From NCBI GenBank assembly GCA_030762935.1, contig CM060893.1:11266001-11330000 (forward strand): a stretch of DNA of 64,000 nt. Direction: 5' to 3'. Positions within the stretch are counted from its first letter, which is position 1. The number at the start of each line of letters is the position of its first letter. This stretch comes from Hymenopus coronatus. Taxonomy: Eukaryota > Arthropoda > Insecta > Mantodea > Hymenopodidae. The position numbers were made by a program, and so were the translations under genes. Below, piece by piece: positions 34,545 through 46,539 of this stretch. Below the pieces are notes generated by a model, which was not told where the DNA came from, searched no databases, and saw only the letters and a program-made list of their open reading frames with translations.

Positions 34545-36460
34545 CTGTAATACAATAATTTAATCAATCATCTATACAGTGTTAGGAAAATGCTATGCAC
34601 CACTTTTTATCATTACTAAATACCTTTGATTTACTTGAATACTATTTGTGATATTAGAAAGATAATATGAACTAAAACATAAGGTTATACAGTTTGTTTT
34701 ACAGTAAACAAAAACACTATATCTAAACATATATATATAGGTTCCAGTAGTAATGCAAAACACTAATTTGTCTGCACTCTGCTCCATTAAAATACAGCTA
34801 TTTGGCATTATCCACACAGCAACCAAGTGAGATCCTTCATTTTTAATCATAGTATTTTGGTAATCCTATATTATATCCTACTCTTAATATTAGGAAGAAA
34901 GAATATATTTTGAGTGTAACAGGCATTCTGAAAAACATTCACCTCTTACTCTTTCTGTTAATCCTTCTATCACTGAAAACTCTATATAGAAATATGAGGC
35001 CAGTCCTGAAATTTCTTAGCATGATACAAATGGTAGTACCAAATAAAAAGATACCTCTATAATACTATTTTTTTAGATTGCACAACACGCTGTTTTGTAT
35101 ATGAGCACTCATTTATTTAGTTCTTATACTGTTTCCAATTATAGATGTTAAAAGATTCAATGAAAATGGAACTTAACACAGTGAAAACAAGTTTAATCTT
35201 AAAGATATTGTAGTTTTAACTATTGTTCTGAAGTGGAATTTATAACACTAAAACACCATTAAAAAGTAAGTTTATCTGACATATTGTGACGATTAAATTT
35301 CTTCATTTATGTTTTATTCATTATGTTGGATAATTTTCTGGAGCAACCTTTCACTGAGACATGGAAACATAGCTTAAACTGTCACCTGAATGCTAAATCA
35401 GTTGTTTGCAGGCCTGATAGGGATTGAATATCCTATATCTGGGTGAATCTGTTCGCTGGCTACCAATATCAGCTATGCACTATTAGAATAATGCAAAGCT
35501 ATTGCCTAAATCAGTTCTAAAACAAATTTAAAGTGCCGATTTTGATTACTCCTTTGTACTTTGGACACCACTACTATCAGAATCAATGACACACAAATCT
35601 CCAAAGGGAACTTAGTTTAGTTTCATAGTGAAATACTTCAAGATATCCCAAGAGTTTTGGAACCATCACACTCCCGAAGTCAAAAGGTAAGGTGACCACA
35701 ATCTAAATATTATCAATATATAAAAAGCTCATAATCATCATCTCTTTCTAATATAATGTAAATGTAATTCAGTTATCACCTATTGTTAAACTCTCTCATT
35801 GTGGCTAATTTCTAGTAGTGTTTCACCATATCTGGTCCTGTTTCCAACATTTAGATTAAGTATAGGAACATTATAAACCCTGACACCTATGATTACCCAC
35901 ATCCCATAATGAAAAAACCCTGTCTATATTACACTTGGTATGAGGCACCCTGTTTCACAGTCAAGTCACACTTATGGCGACACTTGTGGTGTGTGTAACA
36001 GATAATCTCATCATGACATATTTGGTTGAGGTGCTACAATGCATAATGTAATAATAATGTAGGGTAAACCGGAACTCTGTCATCCTAACATATTTGGCAG
36101 AAAGCACCTTTCTCCACATTTTGCTTACTGAAGATAAGGTTCAACCGCAGACCTCTCAGTGTTTTCTGTGTTTCCATACTCTGTTTTATTGGAAACTAGG
36201 GTCAATTCTGGTCCTCTAAATAGAGAGCTGCTCTAGTTATTCCTATTCTATTTTATATCTCTTTGTGGTGAATAGTATAACTCCTATTGTGAATTTTGAT
36301 AGCTTTCAAATAAGCTGCATGTGCAATGCTTTTTTTTTTCTTTTCCAAAATTAGTTACCTCACACCACAAGTCATCTTTTGAAAGCTTCTATGAGATATA
36401 TGCAAGTATCACTGTGAGCTTTATAGTTTTTATACTATTTTATAATGTTACCATCTCTGA

Positions 36461-36707
36461 AATGAAATGGTGTTTTATTTATGGATGCTCTTTAACTGCT
36501 GTGGTTCTCAGCATCCCATTCTATACTGGGCATGAAAGACTGCTTAATTTAGCTCAGAGGCCTCTTATCAGGCTTGAGGTTCTTTTATGTGCCGTAATCT
36601 ACAACACGAGACCAACGGCTTTACTTCCCTTCCAAAGGAAGTCATGCTAAGGATTTTTACTCCCAAAAAAATCTATTGTCCTCGCAAGTTTGAACCCGCG
36701 ACCTTGG
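36461..36707 (-). mobile_element. tRNA-derived SINE, family A, 5'-truncated
   Basis: Same family; the tRNA head is cut shortly before the B box (gggttcaaacttgc region at the opposite-strand end). A perfect 14-bp duplication, gttaccatctctga, flanks it at 36447-36460 and 36708-36721. Confidence 0.88.
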
Positions 36708-37292
36708 GTTACCATCTCTGAGTTATTCTGTGTACTTGCTATGGCTATGTAAATGTTTGTTGCCAGCAGTGCTCAGTTACCTCCAGTGAGGTTTGTGTAC
36801 CTCATTGTCAGCATTTTATAGTTTCTTCCTAACAAGGATAAAATTGGTTTTCTTTCAGTTTTCTGCATATTAAAGGTTTAAAGCTATCCAAAATTAAAAA
36901 GGAATTAAATACAGCAGTACTTGCCAGAGATATTATAAATTTAACTCACCAAGTATTAATATATCTTTCTTTGATCCAGCTGGAGGCTGACACAGTTCTT
37001 TACCACTATTTATTTTCATTTTTGGCCACCAAAAGTTTATATTTTAACTCTCCCAGAAGAATGCTTCACTAAAATTTTCCAGTTAAGAAATGGGTTGCAG
37101 AACGTAAATGCAACTATTTTTACATTTTTTATGAGTACCCAACACATTCAGCTATCACTAAGACTGCATAAGATATCACAAAAATGCATGTGTTAAATGA
37201 GCGACAATGACATTAGCAAGATACCATTAGTGAGAAGCAGCCCCCATTTGTTAAAAGTTGACCAGAAGCACATCAGCTCATTTATCTCAACA

Positions 37293-37535
37293 TCCTCCAT
37301 GGTGTAGTGGTTACCCAAGGTTGCAGGATCAAACCTGCCAGAGGATGATGGTGTTTTTCAGGCATAAAAATCCTAAAGCTGTTGGTCCAGTGTTTTAGAT
37401 TTACGGAATGTAATAGAACCTCAAGCCTGATAAAGTGGCCTCTAAACAAAATTAAGTGGTCTTTCATGCCCAATATAGAATAAGATATTAAGAACCACTG
37501 TAGTTAAGGAGCATTCATAAATAAAACTTCATTTC
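37293..37535 (+). mobile_element. tRNA-derived SINE, family A
   Basis: Plus-strand copy beginning ccatggtgtagtggttaccc, with a B-box region ggatcaaacctgcc. Central and tail parts are diverged and partly deleted (cttccttcgg segment missing). The head lies immediately after one partial unit of the 62-bp repeat (37247-37279, gttgaccagaagcacatcag). No clear target duplication was seen. Confidence 0.8.
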
Positions 37536-37934
37536 ATTTTTTCTCATTTTCCTCTTGGCAAATGTGCCATCACAATCCTTAAAAAATAATAGCAAAAGCT
37601 CCGCATTTTCCACTTCATATGCATCAGTCATTGATACTGTTCTGTGGTTCATTGAATGATGAAGGTTTTTGATGATATCTAGGAGAAATGTTTCATTCAG
37701 AGCTTTCTCTAAACAACACAAATTCAATCTAAAAGGCAGCAATAACTTTCTGGTCTGAGATATCTCTTTAAGATTTGGAAGAACAAAACAGATGATATTT
37801 TCAGGCTAATCGGTTATGTAGTAGGCACAAAATTGTTGCAAACACGGATGATGGAAAGCTCCTCATTATACAGAAAAGGGTAAGTTATATAATGATGGAC
37901 AAATGTGTCGAAGTACATGAATGGGATAAATGCT

Positions 37935-38942
37935 GACCAGAAACACAACAGAATATATATCTCATAATAAAATACAAATCACATATGTTAATCGCTGATC
38001 AGAAGCCATCTGACAATGAGATAAAGATCATGTATGTGAACTCCTGACCAGAAGCATGTCAGAATGTACATCTCACAGTGAGATACAAGGTCACATGTGA
38101 CTTGACTAGAAGTACATCATAAAGCATATCTCAGTGAGATACCAGATACTTTTAACTGTTGACCATCTATTGTCCAGAATGTACAAGACCACATATGTTA
38201 ACTCCTGACCAGATACGCATCAGAATGTACATCTCACAGTGAGATACAGGCCATAAATGCTAATTGCTGATCAGAATGTGCATCTCTCAGTGAGATACAG
38301 GCCAAGTGTGTTAACTATTGAACAGAAGCACATCAGAATGTATCTCTCTCCACAAAATACAGGCCACATATGTTAACTGTTGACCAGAACACAGAATGTA
38401 TATCTGAGAGTGAAGTACAAGTCACGTGTCTACTGACCAGAACTGCATCAGAATATACATCTCACAGTGAGATAAAAGTCCACATGTCTGACTAGAAGCA
38501 CATCAGAATCTCCAACTCACAATGAGATACAGGCTACAAATGTTAACTGCAGGCCAGACACACATTAGAATATACATTTCACGATGGGCTAAAGGTTGCA
38601 TATGTTAACTGCTAAATGGAAGCACATTAGGATATGCAGTACAGTTGACAATGAGATGCAGGCCATGTATATTCATGCTGACTAGAGGCACATCAGAATA
38701 TGCATTTTGCAGTGAGATACGGGCTATGTGTAGCAGCATAAAAATGTTAATTTTGCTGTGAGACAGCCTATGTTTGCTAAAGCTGAGCCAGAAGCACATC
38801 TGATTGTATATTTCACTGTGAGATTCTAGCCTTATGCTAACTTTTGAACAAAAGTGTATTAGAACATACATCTCTCGGTGAGATACAGACCTAATTGTTA
38901 ACTGTTGGCCAGAAGCACATCAGAATATACATTCCATAGCAG
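37935..38942. repeat. Degenerate minisatellite, period about 62 bp, about 16 units
   Basis: Repeating unit of the type gaccagaagcacatcagaat, then gtacatctcacagtgagata, then caggccacatatgttaactgct. Units vary by substitutions and small deletions; one clear unit (38208-38269) counts 62 bp. It lies in intron 1 of ZNF-B. An isolated partial unit lies at 37247-37279. Confidence 0.85.
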
Positions 38943-40250
38943 TGTTGGTACATATTCACATGAAACTTTGTCAACTCTTTATGACATTAAATCACTGTAC
39001 AACAAAACATGAATTGACCACCAAAAGGTAGACACAAACCAGCAACGCAAATAATGGAGCCTTGGGATTAAAGTGCCCCAAAGGAGATAAACAAAATACA
39101 TCAGTAGGAAAGGAGCTGAACACTGTATTCCGGGATGCCTGATGTGATATTATTAGTAAATTACCTAAGAAAAGAGCAAATTTATCAACAGAAAATTCTA
39201 TATACCTATGATAGAAAATATGACAGATTCTGTGAAACCAATTATCAGCATTTCTCAGCTATTTTTAATGAGAGTATCAACAGAAACTTCAAATGTGGTT
39301 CCAAAATATGATCTGGACTTCGTAATTTTACCAACTCACATAATTCATTCAATTACATTTTACTCTTCCCAAATAAGGAAAAGGCTTGCTGGACAACTTT
39401 ACATCATAGGTCAGGTAAACTTTTATTTTGCAGAGGTGGACAAAGAATTGAGTATCAATTTAAAACGTGACTGCTGAAAATTAAAACCAAGAAAGGTTAT
39501 AAACATATTTCAAGCATACCCTCATATGCTGCATAATATTTTCAGGAAGAAAATGTTGCCTGACTTTTAGTTTCATTGAATATTATTATTACTATTAGCA
39601 TTATCATTATCATTATTAATTTTTTTCTTTTCTTTCTTTTTTTTTTTCTTTTCTTTTCAATAATGGAGGACTTGTAATGCCTTCCAATCCCAAGGAATAA
39701 GAGAGTTGTTTAAAATGTTCAAACACTAAGTCTTTTAAAGGTGGGATTTGATATATGCATTATCAATTCCCTTCTGATTTCATTGAACATTCTTGTAAAG
39801 ATATTTTTGGCCTTTGCAAAGTTTAGTAAACATTAGTCTGAAATTCTGAAAAAAGCAAATAACCTATATTATGATTTAAAACACGTCTATATACTTATTT
39901 CAAACCTTATGAGAAAGTGAATATTACTTGACCTCTGTAGACAAAACTTTGTAAGTTTATATATCGGACACAGAAAATTAGAGGCTACCTTCTCTCAAAA
40001 ACAATCCTAATTTATTTAAAAATCTGCACTGTTTAACCTTTTGGCCAACATATTACATAACTGTATAGTAGAACCTTACAAAATCATAGATTAGGTTAAA
40101 ACTTACAAGAATTACACACAACCAATCCCACTCTTAATATTATGAAACATGGGATTATGCTGAAAAGCATCAAATGACTTTGTGACCATTGTAAGTTATT
40201 TCTTCCAGTGAAATAAAATTATTGAATAAAAAAATGTTTGCAAACATTAC

Positions 40251-40715
40251 CTCAGTTTCATAAGAAACAAATGAATTTTCGGTTTTCAGCCACAAATATT
40301 CTGCTTTTATTTCTATATTGCTATCTATTTCACAGCTATTGCTGTATTTCCAATTTGGGTCTTCCTGAAGAAGTGCTCTATAATTCTGTGATCCAAAGTC
40401 CAGAAACGAAGACTGTTCCTCAATTTCTGTTTCCTTATTCATCTCACAGTTGTTGAGATACTTAACAGTTTCAGACTTAATCTGCTTTAAAGCATTGTTG
40501 GTAAAGCATTCCCACTCTTTCTGTAAATACAAGCCTGGAAAAGCTGCCTCTGATTTAATTTCGGTTTTGATTGCCATGACACCATCATTGTCCAGAAGCA
40601 CAGCATTACTGTTTGTCTTTATTGCAACATCCTTAATAAATAACTCTGCCTCATCCTGTGAGACTATGTTATCTGAGAGAGGATCCTCTTCTTTGATTTC
40701 TATTTTTGAATCCAT
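40251..40715 (-). CDS. ZNF-B exon with start codon: acidic N-terminal region
   Basis: The exon runs from acceptor tttttcag (exon start about 40761) through a short 5' UTR to the ATG at 40715, then 155 codons to donor gtaatg. It starts MDSKIEIKEEDPLSD and is rich in Glu, Asp and Lys. Six psi-Lys-x-Glu motifs (IKEE at K8, IKTE at K50, IKSE at K54 and K80, IKAE at K137, LKTE at K144) match the SUMO-attachment consensus. No known fold is recognised. ZNF-C has a homologous exon at 48414-48902, and the sequence around the ATG aligns between them (gtgaaATGGAT versus gtaaaATGGAT). Proteins of this layout in arthropods are generally annotated as zinc-finger transcription factors; SUMO-dependent repression is an inference. 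In-frame codons past the donor (VMFANIF...) are intron. Confidence 0.85.
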
Positions 40716-40761
40716 TTCACAACTATATGATAGTGATCTTTAAAATCTCAGCAAGGAGCCT
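40716..40761 (-). other. ZNF-B 5' UTR part of the start-codon exon
   Basis: Begins after atttttcag on the minus strand, implying at least one upstream non-coding exon. A candidate lies at about 43328-43450. Confidence 0.55.
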
Positions 40762-41070
40762 CTGAAAAATAAACAACAAATACACATTATATACAGTAGT
40801 AAAATCTCTGTAAGATGTGCTTTAAAAGCAGTATACAGCAATATTAGGTGTGACTAACATACAGCAAATTCCCTATTTGTGTTTATTTTATGAACAAATA
40901 GTTGTTTTCCAAACAGAGGTATCAATGACTTCCAAAACACTTTTAGAAATTTATGTAACTTTTCCTTTTAACCGACCATCTATGGACCAAAATGCTCTGT
41001 AATTTGTCAGTTTCTTTTTATTTTGTGTTTGTTATGTGTTCTTGTGTGGCTGACTATGTTTCCCATGTTA

Positions 41071-42190
41071 ACGAGGATAGTTCAATAAATAAGTACCTGC
41101 GTCCAAAATAATGATGTTATTCAGACAAATTGGTCATCATTTATTGTTAGTTGTTTAGTGTTGCCAAAATAATTTGGTATTGATAAGGATTTGGCATATA
41201 CTTCAATTACTCCTTGTTTTCACTCAACTTGAAAAAGTGCAAAGTCTCTTTATTGATTTACTTTTTACATTTGGAAGGGGAAACCTTTGAAGACATAAAA
41301 GCAAAATTGGATGCTGTTTCTGAGGACCTTTCCAGCATCTATAATAACAGTTATGTTTCATTCAACAACCTTAATTGCAACTGAACATCCGGATTTGATG
41401 AGTGCCCAGGCCACTTGGCAAATATGGTTACAGAGGAATGTTCAATTAAACATTCCATGATATGATTCTTTCAGATTGCTGAATCAGAGTTCACAAAGTA
41501 GCAGAGGTCATAGGTATGTCGATGGGAATGGCAATTCATTTTTTGTCTGATAAAAAAGTCAGCTTAATGGGTGCCAAGATTGCTCACAGTGAACAACACA
41601 CACATGGGTGTGATTTTTAACTTTGAGGCTACACGATAGCACTGACACCAGGCCATGCCCTTAGATATTTTATTTATTTTCTGCTAACTATTTACGCAAA
41701 AGTCAAAGGACTCTTTGTGCTGAGTTGTAACTATTGATCAGACCTGGATTCATCATCACACTGCAAAAACAAGCATAAACAATGAATTGCTTCCATGAAT
41801 CTACTCAAAGATAGCAAAGATGGTCCCACTGACTGGAAAAGTGATGATATTTTGGGATGTGAAGGGTGTCATAGTCAATGACTTCTTAGAAAAAGGAAAA
41901 TGTTACTGGGGAATATTAACCAGTTATTGACTCAATTCAACAAGTTGAACGACACGACCCCATTTGGCGAAGAAGAAATTGCTGTTCAAGCATGACAATC
42001 CAATTTATCCAGAGACCGTCAAGAAATATATATTTTGCAGAAGTTGGCAATCATTATCTTTCGGAGGGGTTAAAAACTGGCAGAAGCATTGGAAGAAGTA
42101 TATATCCCTAAAATGGAAATATGTTGAGAACAAAACAATTTGCTAAGATTAATGAAATGGAAGAATCTAAAACAATAAAAACCAATGAGC
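41071..42190 (+). pseudogene. mariner transposase relic
   Basis: The left end starts after TA with acgaggatagttcaataaat, a typical mariner terminus. Plus-strand frames with breaks give FEDIKAKLDAVSEDLSS-like sequence (about 41285), the HTH region (41440-41560), DQTWIHHHTAKT (41735-41775, equivalent to 'DETWxHHxTPET'), VPLTGKVMIFWDVKGVIVNDFLEKGK (41825-41900), RPHLAKKKLLFKHDNPIYPET (41958-42020, equivalent to 'HDNAPxH'), and a C-terminal WQKHWKKYISLKWKYVE. The right terminus was not found. Stops and frameshifts make it inactive. Confidence 0.75.
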
Positions 42191-42332
42191 TTTAAAAACA
42201 AGTAAATATCACTTACATTCTTTTAAAACAAATCATGTTTCAATGTGGCTTCCTCATCGTCGGCTTATGCTCGACTCTCCTGTCAGGTGATTGCCTTCCT
42301 CTCCTCTAATATGTAAAACAATTTATTTACAG

Positions 42333-42480
42333 CCTGCCTGGGTAATGTGGTGGTAGCGTGTGCCTCATATCCATGAGGTCATGCCTTCGAATCTCGCTTA
42401 GGGTGAGTTACCCAGATAAGGTTTTTTTTTTTTTTTTTTTTGGGGGGGGGGAAGTTTTCCCTTATGACAAAAGTGAAAAA
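42333..42480 (+). mobile_element. tRNA-derived SINE, family C
   Basis: tRNA-like head gcctgggtaatgtggtggtagcgtg (A box) with B box cttcgaatctc at 42383-42397, then a poly-T/poly-G tract (42421-42450) and a body ending about 42480. Distinct from families A, B and D. Boundaries are approximate. Confidence 0.6.
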
Positions 42481-42500
42481 TGTATGATTATAAACACAGT

Positions 42501-42546
42501 ATAAGTGAAAATATAAGTGAAAATATAAGTGAAAATATAAGTGACC
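42501..42546. repeat. 12-bp tandem repeat
   Basis: About four copies of ataagtgaaaat in a row, immediately after the family C SINE. Confidence 0.85.
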
Positions 42547-43327
42547 ATGTGTTGTTGTAAACGTGTCTTTTAGTGTGCATTCTCCATATTTTTGGTATTG
42601 AAATAGCATATAATATGATGGAAGCAACGATATGTGACTATTTCTGGATTTAGGAGTTGGTCTGAAATTTCCTATTGAAAATCATGGTGAGCTCCTCAAG
42701 TTTTCATAATATGATTTCAACCCTTTTTATCTAACTTAAGATGATCTTAAAGTATTTGAAGCCAAAGAAATTTTGTATATGGAACCGGTCATTGTACATT
42801 TGCCAAAGTTTCGTATCTATCTCGAATTAGAAACTTTCAAGAAATTAATATAAATGCTGATATAATCTGATATTTTTCGATAATGCACTATGAAGATATA
42901 AAATATTCTGAACTTACACTTTGTAGATTCACTATGAAATACACAGCGCTTCTAATGATTACAAGTTTGGTTATTCCGTTTCTGATCAAGACCCTGAAAC
43001 CTGAATGTAATTGCTAGTAGGATCGTTCGCGTGTGTGGCTCACTCCGTTATTGATGCAGTCGGGAATGTCATTGCTGTATGTTAGGAATTGTTAAATTGA
43101 GAGATTAATTACTGAAATTACGAATTTTAGCTAGGTTATGAAAGTTCAAAAGAAATCTTTAGTATATTTCTTTGTTAGGATTACTAATCGTGGTAAGATA
43201 AAATGTTAAGGCGTTATAATATTATAAAATTTGACATGGTTATTTTTAAAGCCAAAAATGGCCTGGTAAACTTGTATCTCAAATTCGTTCAATATTTCCG
43301 AAAAACAATTTCTTCGGTAGCACTTAC

Positions 43328-43450
43328 ATTTGCCACACCCTTTGTTTTCCTTCCCTGCCGCTAGTAGAGAAAAGACTGTTGGAGTTTGCGAACCTTTCTT
43401 CCTTTACTTCCGGGAGCAACCACGCTTCGTGATATTCAAAATAATACGAA
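43328..43450 (-). other. Candidate non-coding first exon of ZNF-B
   Basis: The minus strand ends ...gtgtggcaaat|gtaagt, a consensus donor, downstream of the CCGGAAGT motif. The coding exon at 40761 begins with an acceptor, so an upstream exon must exist. The left limit (transcription start) is a guess. Confidence 0.35.
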
Positions 43451-43624
43451 AGGTTCAAAATGTGGTGTTGCGATCAAATAGCTTGTAAAGATAACAGCGG
43501 AAATTTGTATTGCATTTTGTCTGGGTCAAGGTGAATATAATATATTTAATATTATACGGACCTTGGTATCGCATTGCCATGTAGCGGTTCGCAAGTATGA
43601 ACTACCCATTAACGAGTACTCAGA

Positions 43625-43968
43625 ACTGATGAACACGGAAAGGTGGAAACTATCACAACAAAATATTATTTCTTGTGAAATAATGAATTGCAATTAAATT
43701 AAATGAATTATTTTCAAGGTTTTTTGATACTACATTGTTTGAAATTCACTAGTTTGTGGCTCAACATTGTAGTTATTACCGACCTACTAATGAACACGGA
43801 AATGCGGAAACCGTCACAGCGAAAATAATTATTTGTTGTCTTTTAAGGAAATTAAATGCAATGAGAGGAGTCGTGAATTCTTTTGCTGGCTTTTTGATAC
43901 AAATAACGTACTATACTGCTTGAAAATTACTTTATTTTGCGACACAACATTGCTAAATGGCAATGATC
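43625..43968. repeat. Diverged tandem duplication, about 165-bp unit
   Basis: Both copies begin with ctratgaacacggaaa and contain gaaac.gtcaca.c.aaaat, a gctttttgatac-type block and cacaacattg. The copies are at about 43625-43785 and 43788-43968. They sit inside the candidate promoter segment. Confidence 0.65.
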
Positions 43969-43970
43969 TC

Positions 43971-44613
43971 CCCTTGAGAGAAATAAATACTTAACCCCCC
44001 CTCAGCCCAACATTTGTTTGTTCTTATGATATGAGAAATAGAATATTTTATTTGCATAAAATGTTATTATAACTGCTGAGTAATTGTTAATCGTTCATGT
44101 GCATTATTTTCTGAAGTTTTACATTATGTTCTATTGATATGCACTACAGGAATAATATTATTCACATGAACTTTGATCAGAACTGCAAAATAATTATTTG
44201 AAACCCAAGAACCTTTGTATCAGAGCTTTATTACTGCTGTACCCGATTATTAATTTATTTATTTGCTTATACTTTTAATTCATTCATATTGCCCAATAAA
44301 CAAATAATACTGTTACTTTTTGAGATGTTTTCAAACCATTAATGCCATTCCTCCAAACCAATAAATAACTATACTACATTGTAATCTGTGGGTCCTGTTT
44401 TCAGATTACAAACAAAAGTACAACTCCAGAATGTAAACCAAGTCAAAAATTTCATTATGAATTTTTCTTGATAATTATTAATACATTTATTTACAAAGAT
44501 TAACTCCGATATTGAATTTTTCACACATGTCAATATTGCATCATCTACAATTATATATCTGTTTCCAAACTAATTTGTACAGTTTGCACATTTAGAATAT
44601 TCATGTATAAATA
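43971..44613. other. AT-rich, nothing recognised
   Basis: No supported gene or repeat. Confidence 0.3.
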
Positions 44614-44791
44614 CCTAGATGGCTCGGGTTTGATCCCAAGCGACTACAAGTGAGATTTGTGGTGGACAAAGCAGTGCAGGGGTGGGTTTTCTTTGGGTTC
44701 TCCTGCCATCACATTTCATGTATCACCAGTATCCTTGCCAGCAGTGCCATGGTATTAAAAGCGGGCATTTAACATCATCAACAACTCAATC
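44614..44791 (+). mobile_element. tRNA-derived SINE, family B, 5'-truncated
   Basis: Starts within the tRNA head (tcgggtttgatcccaagcga), continues through gtggacaaagcagtgcagggg and ctcctgccatcacatttc, and ends gtattaaaagcgggcatttaac. Same family as 29664-29960 and 57603-57815. Confidence 0.75.
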
Positions 44792-45069
44792 ATGTATATA
44801 TATATTATATTTACAAGGCTGCACCAATAATTACTACTGCTTATGGTTGAAGAAATCCTCCTCCACATAGGAGTTGTGAGTAATGAGGTATCTTTAATTC
44901 TGACCTCAACTTGTTATTGATCATAAGCAATTCCATTATAGGATACAGAAGTGAATGAAATAAAACTACCATTAAAGTAAACTGCCTTGTCTGCAAATTA
45001 TTTATCACTATGCAAGATCTGTGTCTGGTCTCTGTTATGTGTACCTCATGTTTTGTAAGGCTTTTCTGG

Positions 45070-45420
45070 GTTGTTTATCAGAAATAACATTATGGCTAGA
45101 ATATATTCACGGGCTAATAGCAGAATTGTAAACATTAAATGATTAAACATTTTCTTCAAATATTTTAAGAAAAGTTGCTAGTAAAGATGTTTATCTATAG
45201 TGTGACATTTGAGAGTTTTGCCCTTTCTTGTGTAATGGCTTAACAACTGAAATTTTAATCTGTCTGGGAATGTTGCTGTTAAAAATTATGTTACATATAT
45301 GACTTGAAGGTTTGCAAATATCATCAACATAGAGTTCTAATACTTTTGTAGATATTTTATTATATTCAGTTCTTGGTTTTGAGGGTTTGACCTGTTCTGT
45401 CACTACTTTTTATTGTACTG
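45070..45420 (-). mobile_element. LINE reverse transcriptase fragment
   Basis: The minus strand encodes SKPRTEYNKISTKVLEL ... SSHICNIIFNSNIPRQIKISVVKPLHKKG, matching the 'K..GxDxISxxLLK ... CNLSxxxGxFPxxLKxAxVxPxxKKG' RT block of LINEs. It is in the same orientation as the endonuclease-like fragment at 46540-47110 and may belong to one element. Confidence 0.62.
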
Positions 45421-46539
45421 TCCAATTTTCTATAGAATTATTACTAATCTGTTTGATTTTCATAGCTCCCATCCACCCTGAATTTAGACACTTAAAATAA
45501 TCTAACGATTCTCCCTTGAAATATATTGGTAGCACTGGTATATTTCATATATGTTGATTTTATAATGTGTATCCTATCTGTAGTTTATTAATCCAGTTAA
45601 TCATATCATACTTTTAAATGTATATAACATTTGTGCATCAAAACACTATTAATGCATAAAAATATAATTTATTTAACTTAGATTACTCATTAAAAAATTC
45701 TTCCTTAGAGTAATAGCAGTGGTTAATCAAATATGACAATATTTGAAATCTGAGAACAGAATTTCATCTTGATAAGAGTTAAGTATCTGCTTTCATTATG
45801 TGCTGCCTGGTGTTCATGTTTTTGGTAAATATATTATAATTGCTGTTTGGAATTCTTATTCTGTAAGAGAGGCTGTGCTCATGGAAGTTATCCTATAACT
45901 TTGGATTTCTCTATATCTTCTATATTTTACTTGTATTTTTTTTTTTTTTCTTTGCTTACTATATTACTTATTTTATTAGAATTTTCCAATCTTCACTTAT
46001 TTTTCTTATTTTCTGTCACTCCCTAATAATACTTGTTACTTTCCATATAATGTTTCAGGATATTATTACCTATCTCTCCCCATTTTAGTAATCTTTGTTT
46101 AATATTATTTCAGTTACTCTCTGTTCCCTGTAAAACCATCCTTCCCTAATTTTGTTATTTCTCTTTCAGTTCCATCTCAGCACCTGCCTATTGCATTACA
46201 AAATGTATTAAGTTCATTCCTTTTTTTTTTTTTTTTTTTCCTTTTTTTTTTTTATTTCTGCTTCTATTTTAGCATTATTATTCTAAACTGAACAGATAAT
46301 GCCTAGAGTCTAATAATTGTAAGAGTTTACTGTTAACTTCATTCTTCTTTATAAGTCTTATGTTCATGTTTGCAAATGTTTTCTTATCAGTGTTACCTGC
46401 CTAACTGATCAACTTTAACCCTAATATCCTCTGCTAGTAAAAAGTGAGTACTATTTGAACAAAGTTTAAAATTTTAAAATTAATTAACTATCTAATATAA
46501 AATATATTCACCTTGGCCATTATTTAGAAATTTAAATTT
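45421..46539. other. AT-rich sequence between two LINE fragments
   Basis: Contains poly-T runs (45940-45950, 46221-46252). Probably decayed LINE or unrelated DNA; no motif supports either. Confidence 0.3.

Larger units (their letters stand above)
34545..40250 (-). other. ZNF-B intron 1
   Basis: A 5.7-kb intron containing two family A SINEs and a minisatellite (listed separately); otherwise AT-rich. The A/T-rich microsatellite-like segment at 39579-39658 (attattact..., ttttctttct...) is low complexity. The donor is gtaatg after the codon for Glu155. Confidence 0.65.
42950..43970. promoter_or_regulatory. Candidate bidirectional promoter between ZNF-B and ZNF-C
   Basis: This segment keeps more CpG dinucleotides than its surroundings and lies between two divergent paralogous genes. 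It contains an ETS-type site ACTTCCGG (43406-43413). On the minus strand it contains a strong 5' splice site (aat|gtaagt, exon end at 43328), so 43328-43450 could be a non-coding first exon of ZNF-B. Promoter identity is inference; no transcript data are visible. Confidence 0.4.

Noticed and set aside
37935..38942. CRISPR-like array
   Set aside because: Units are contiguous degenerate 62-bp repeats without unique spacers, in a eukaryotic intron.
42379..42627. Repetitive FHLY-containing minus-strand ORF
   Set aside because: Produced by the 12-bp tandem repeat ataagtgaaaat and the poly-T/poly-G tract of a SINE.
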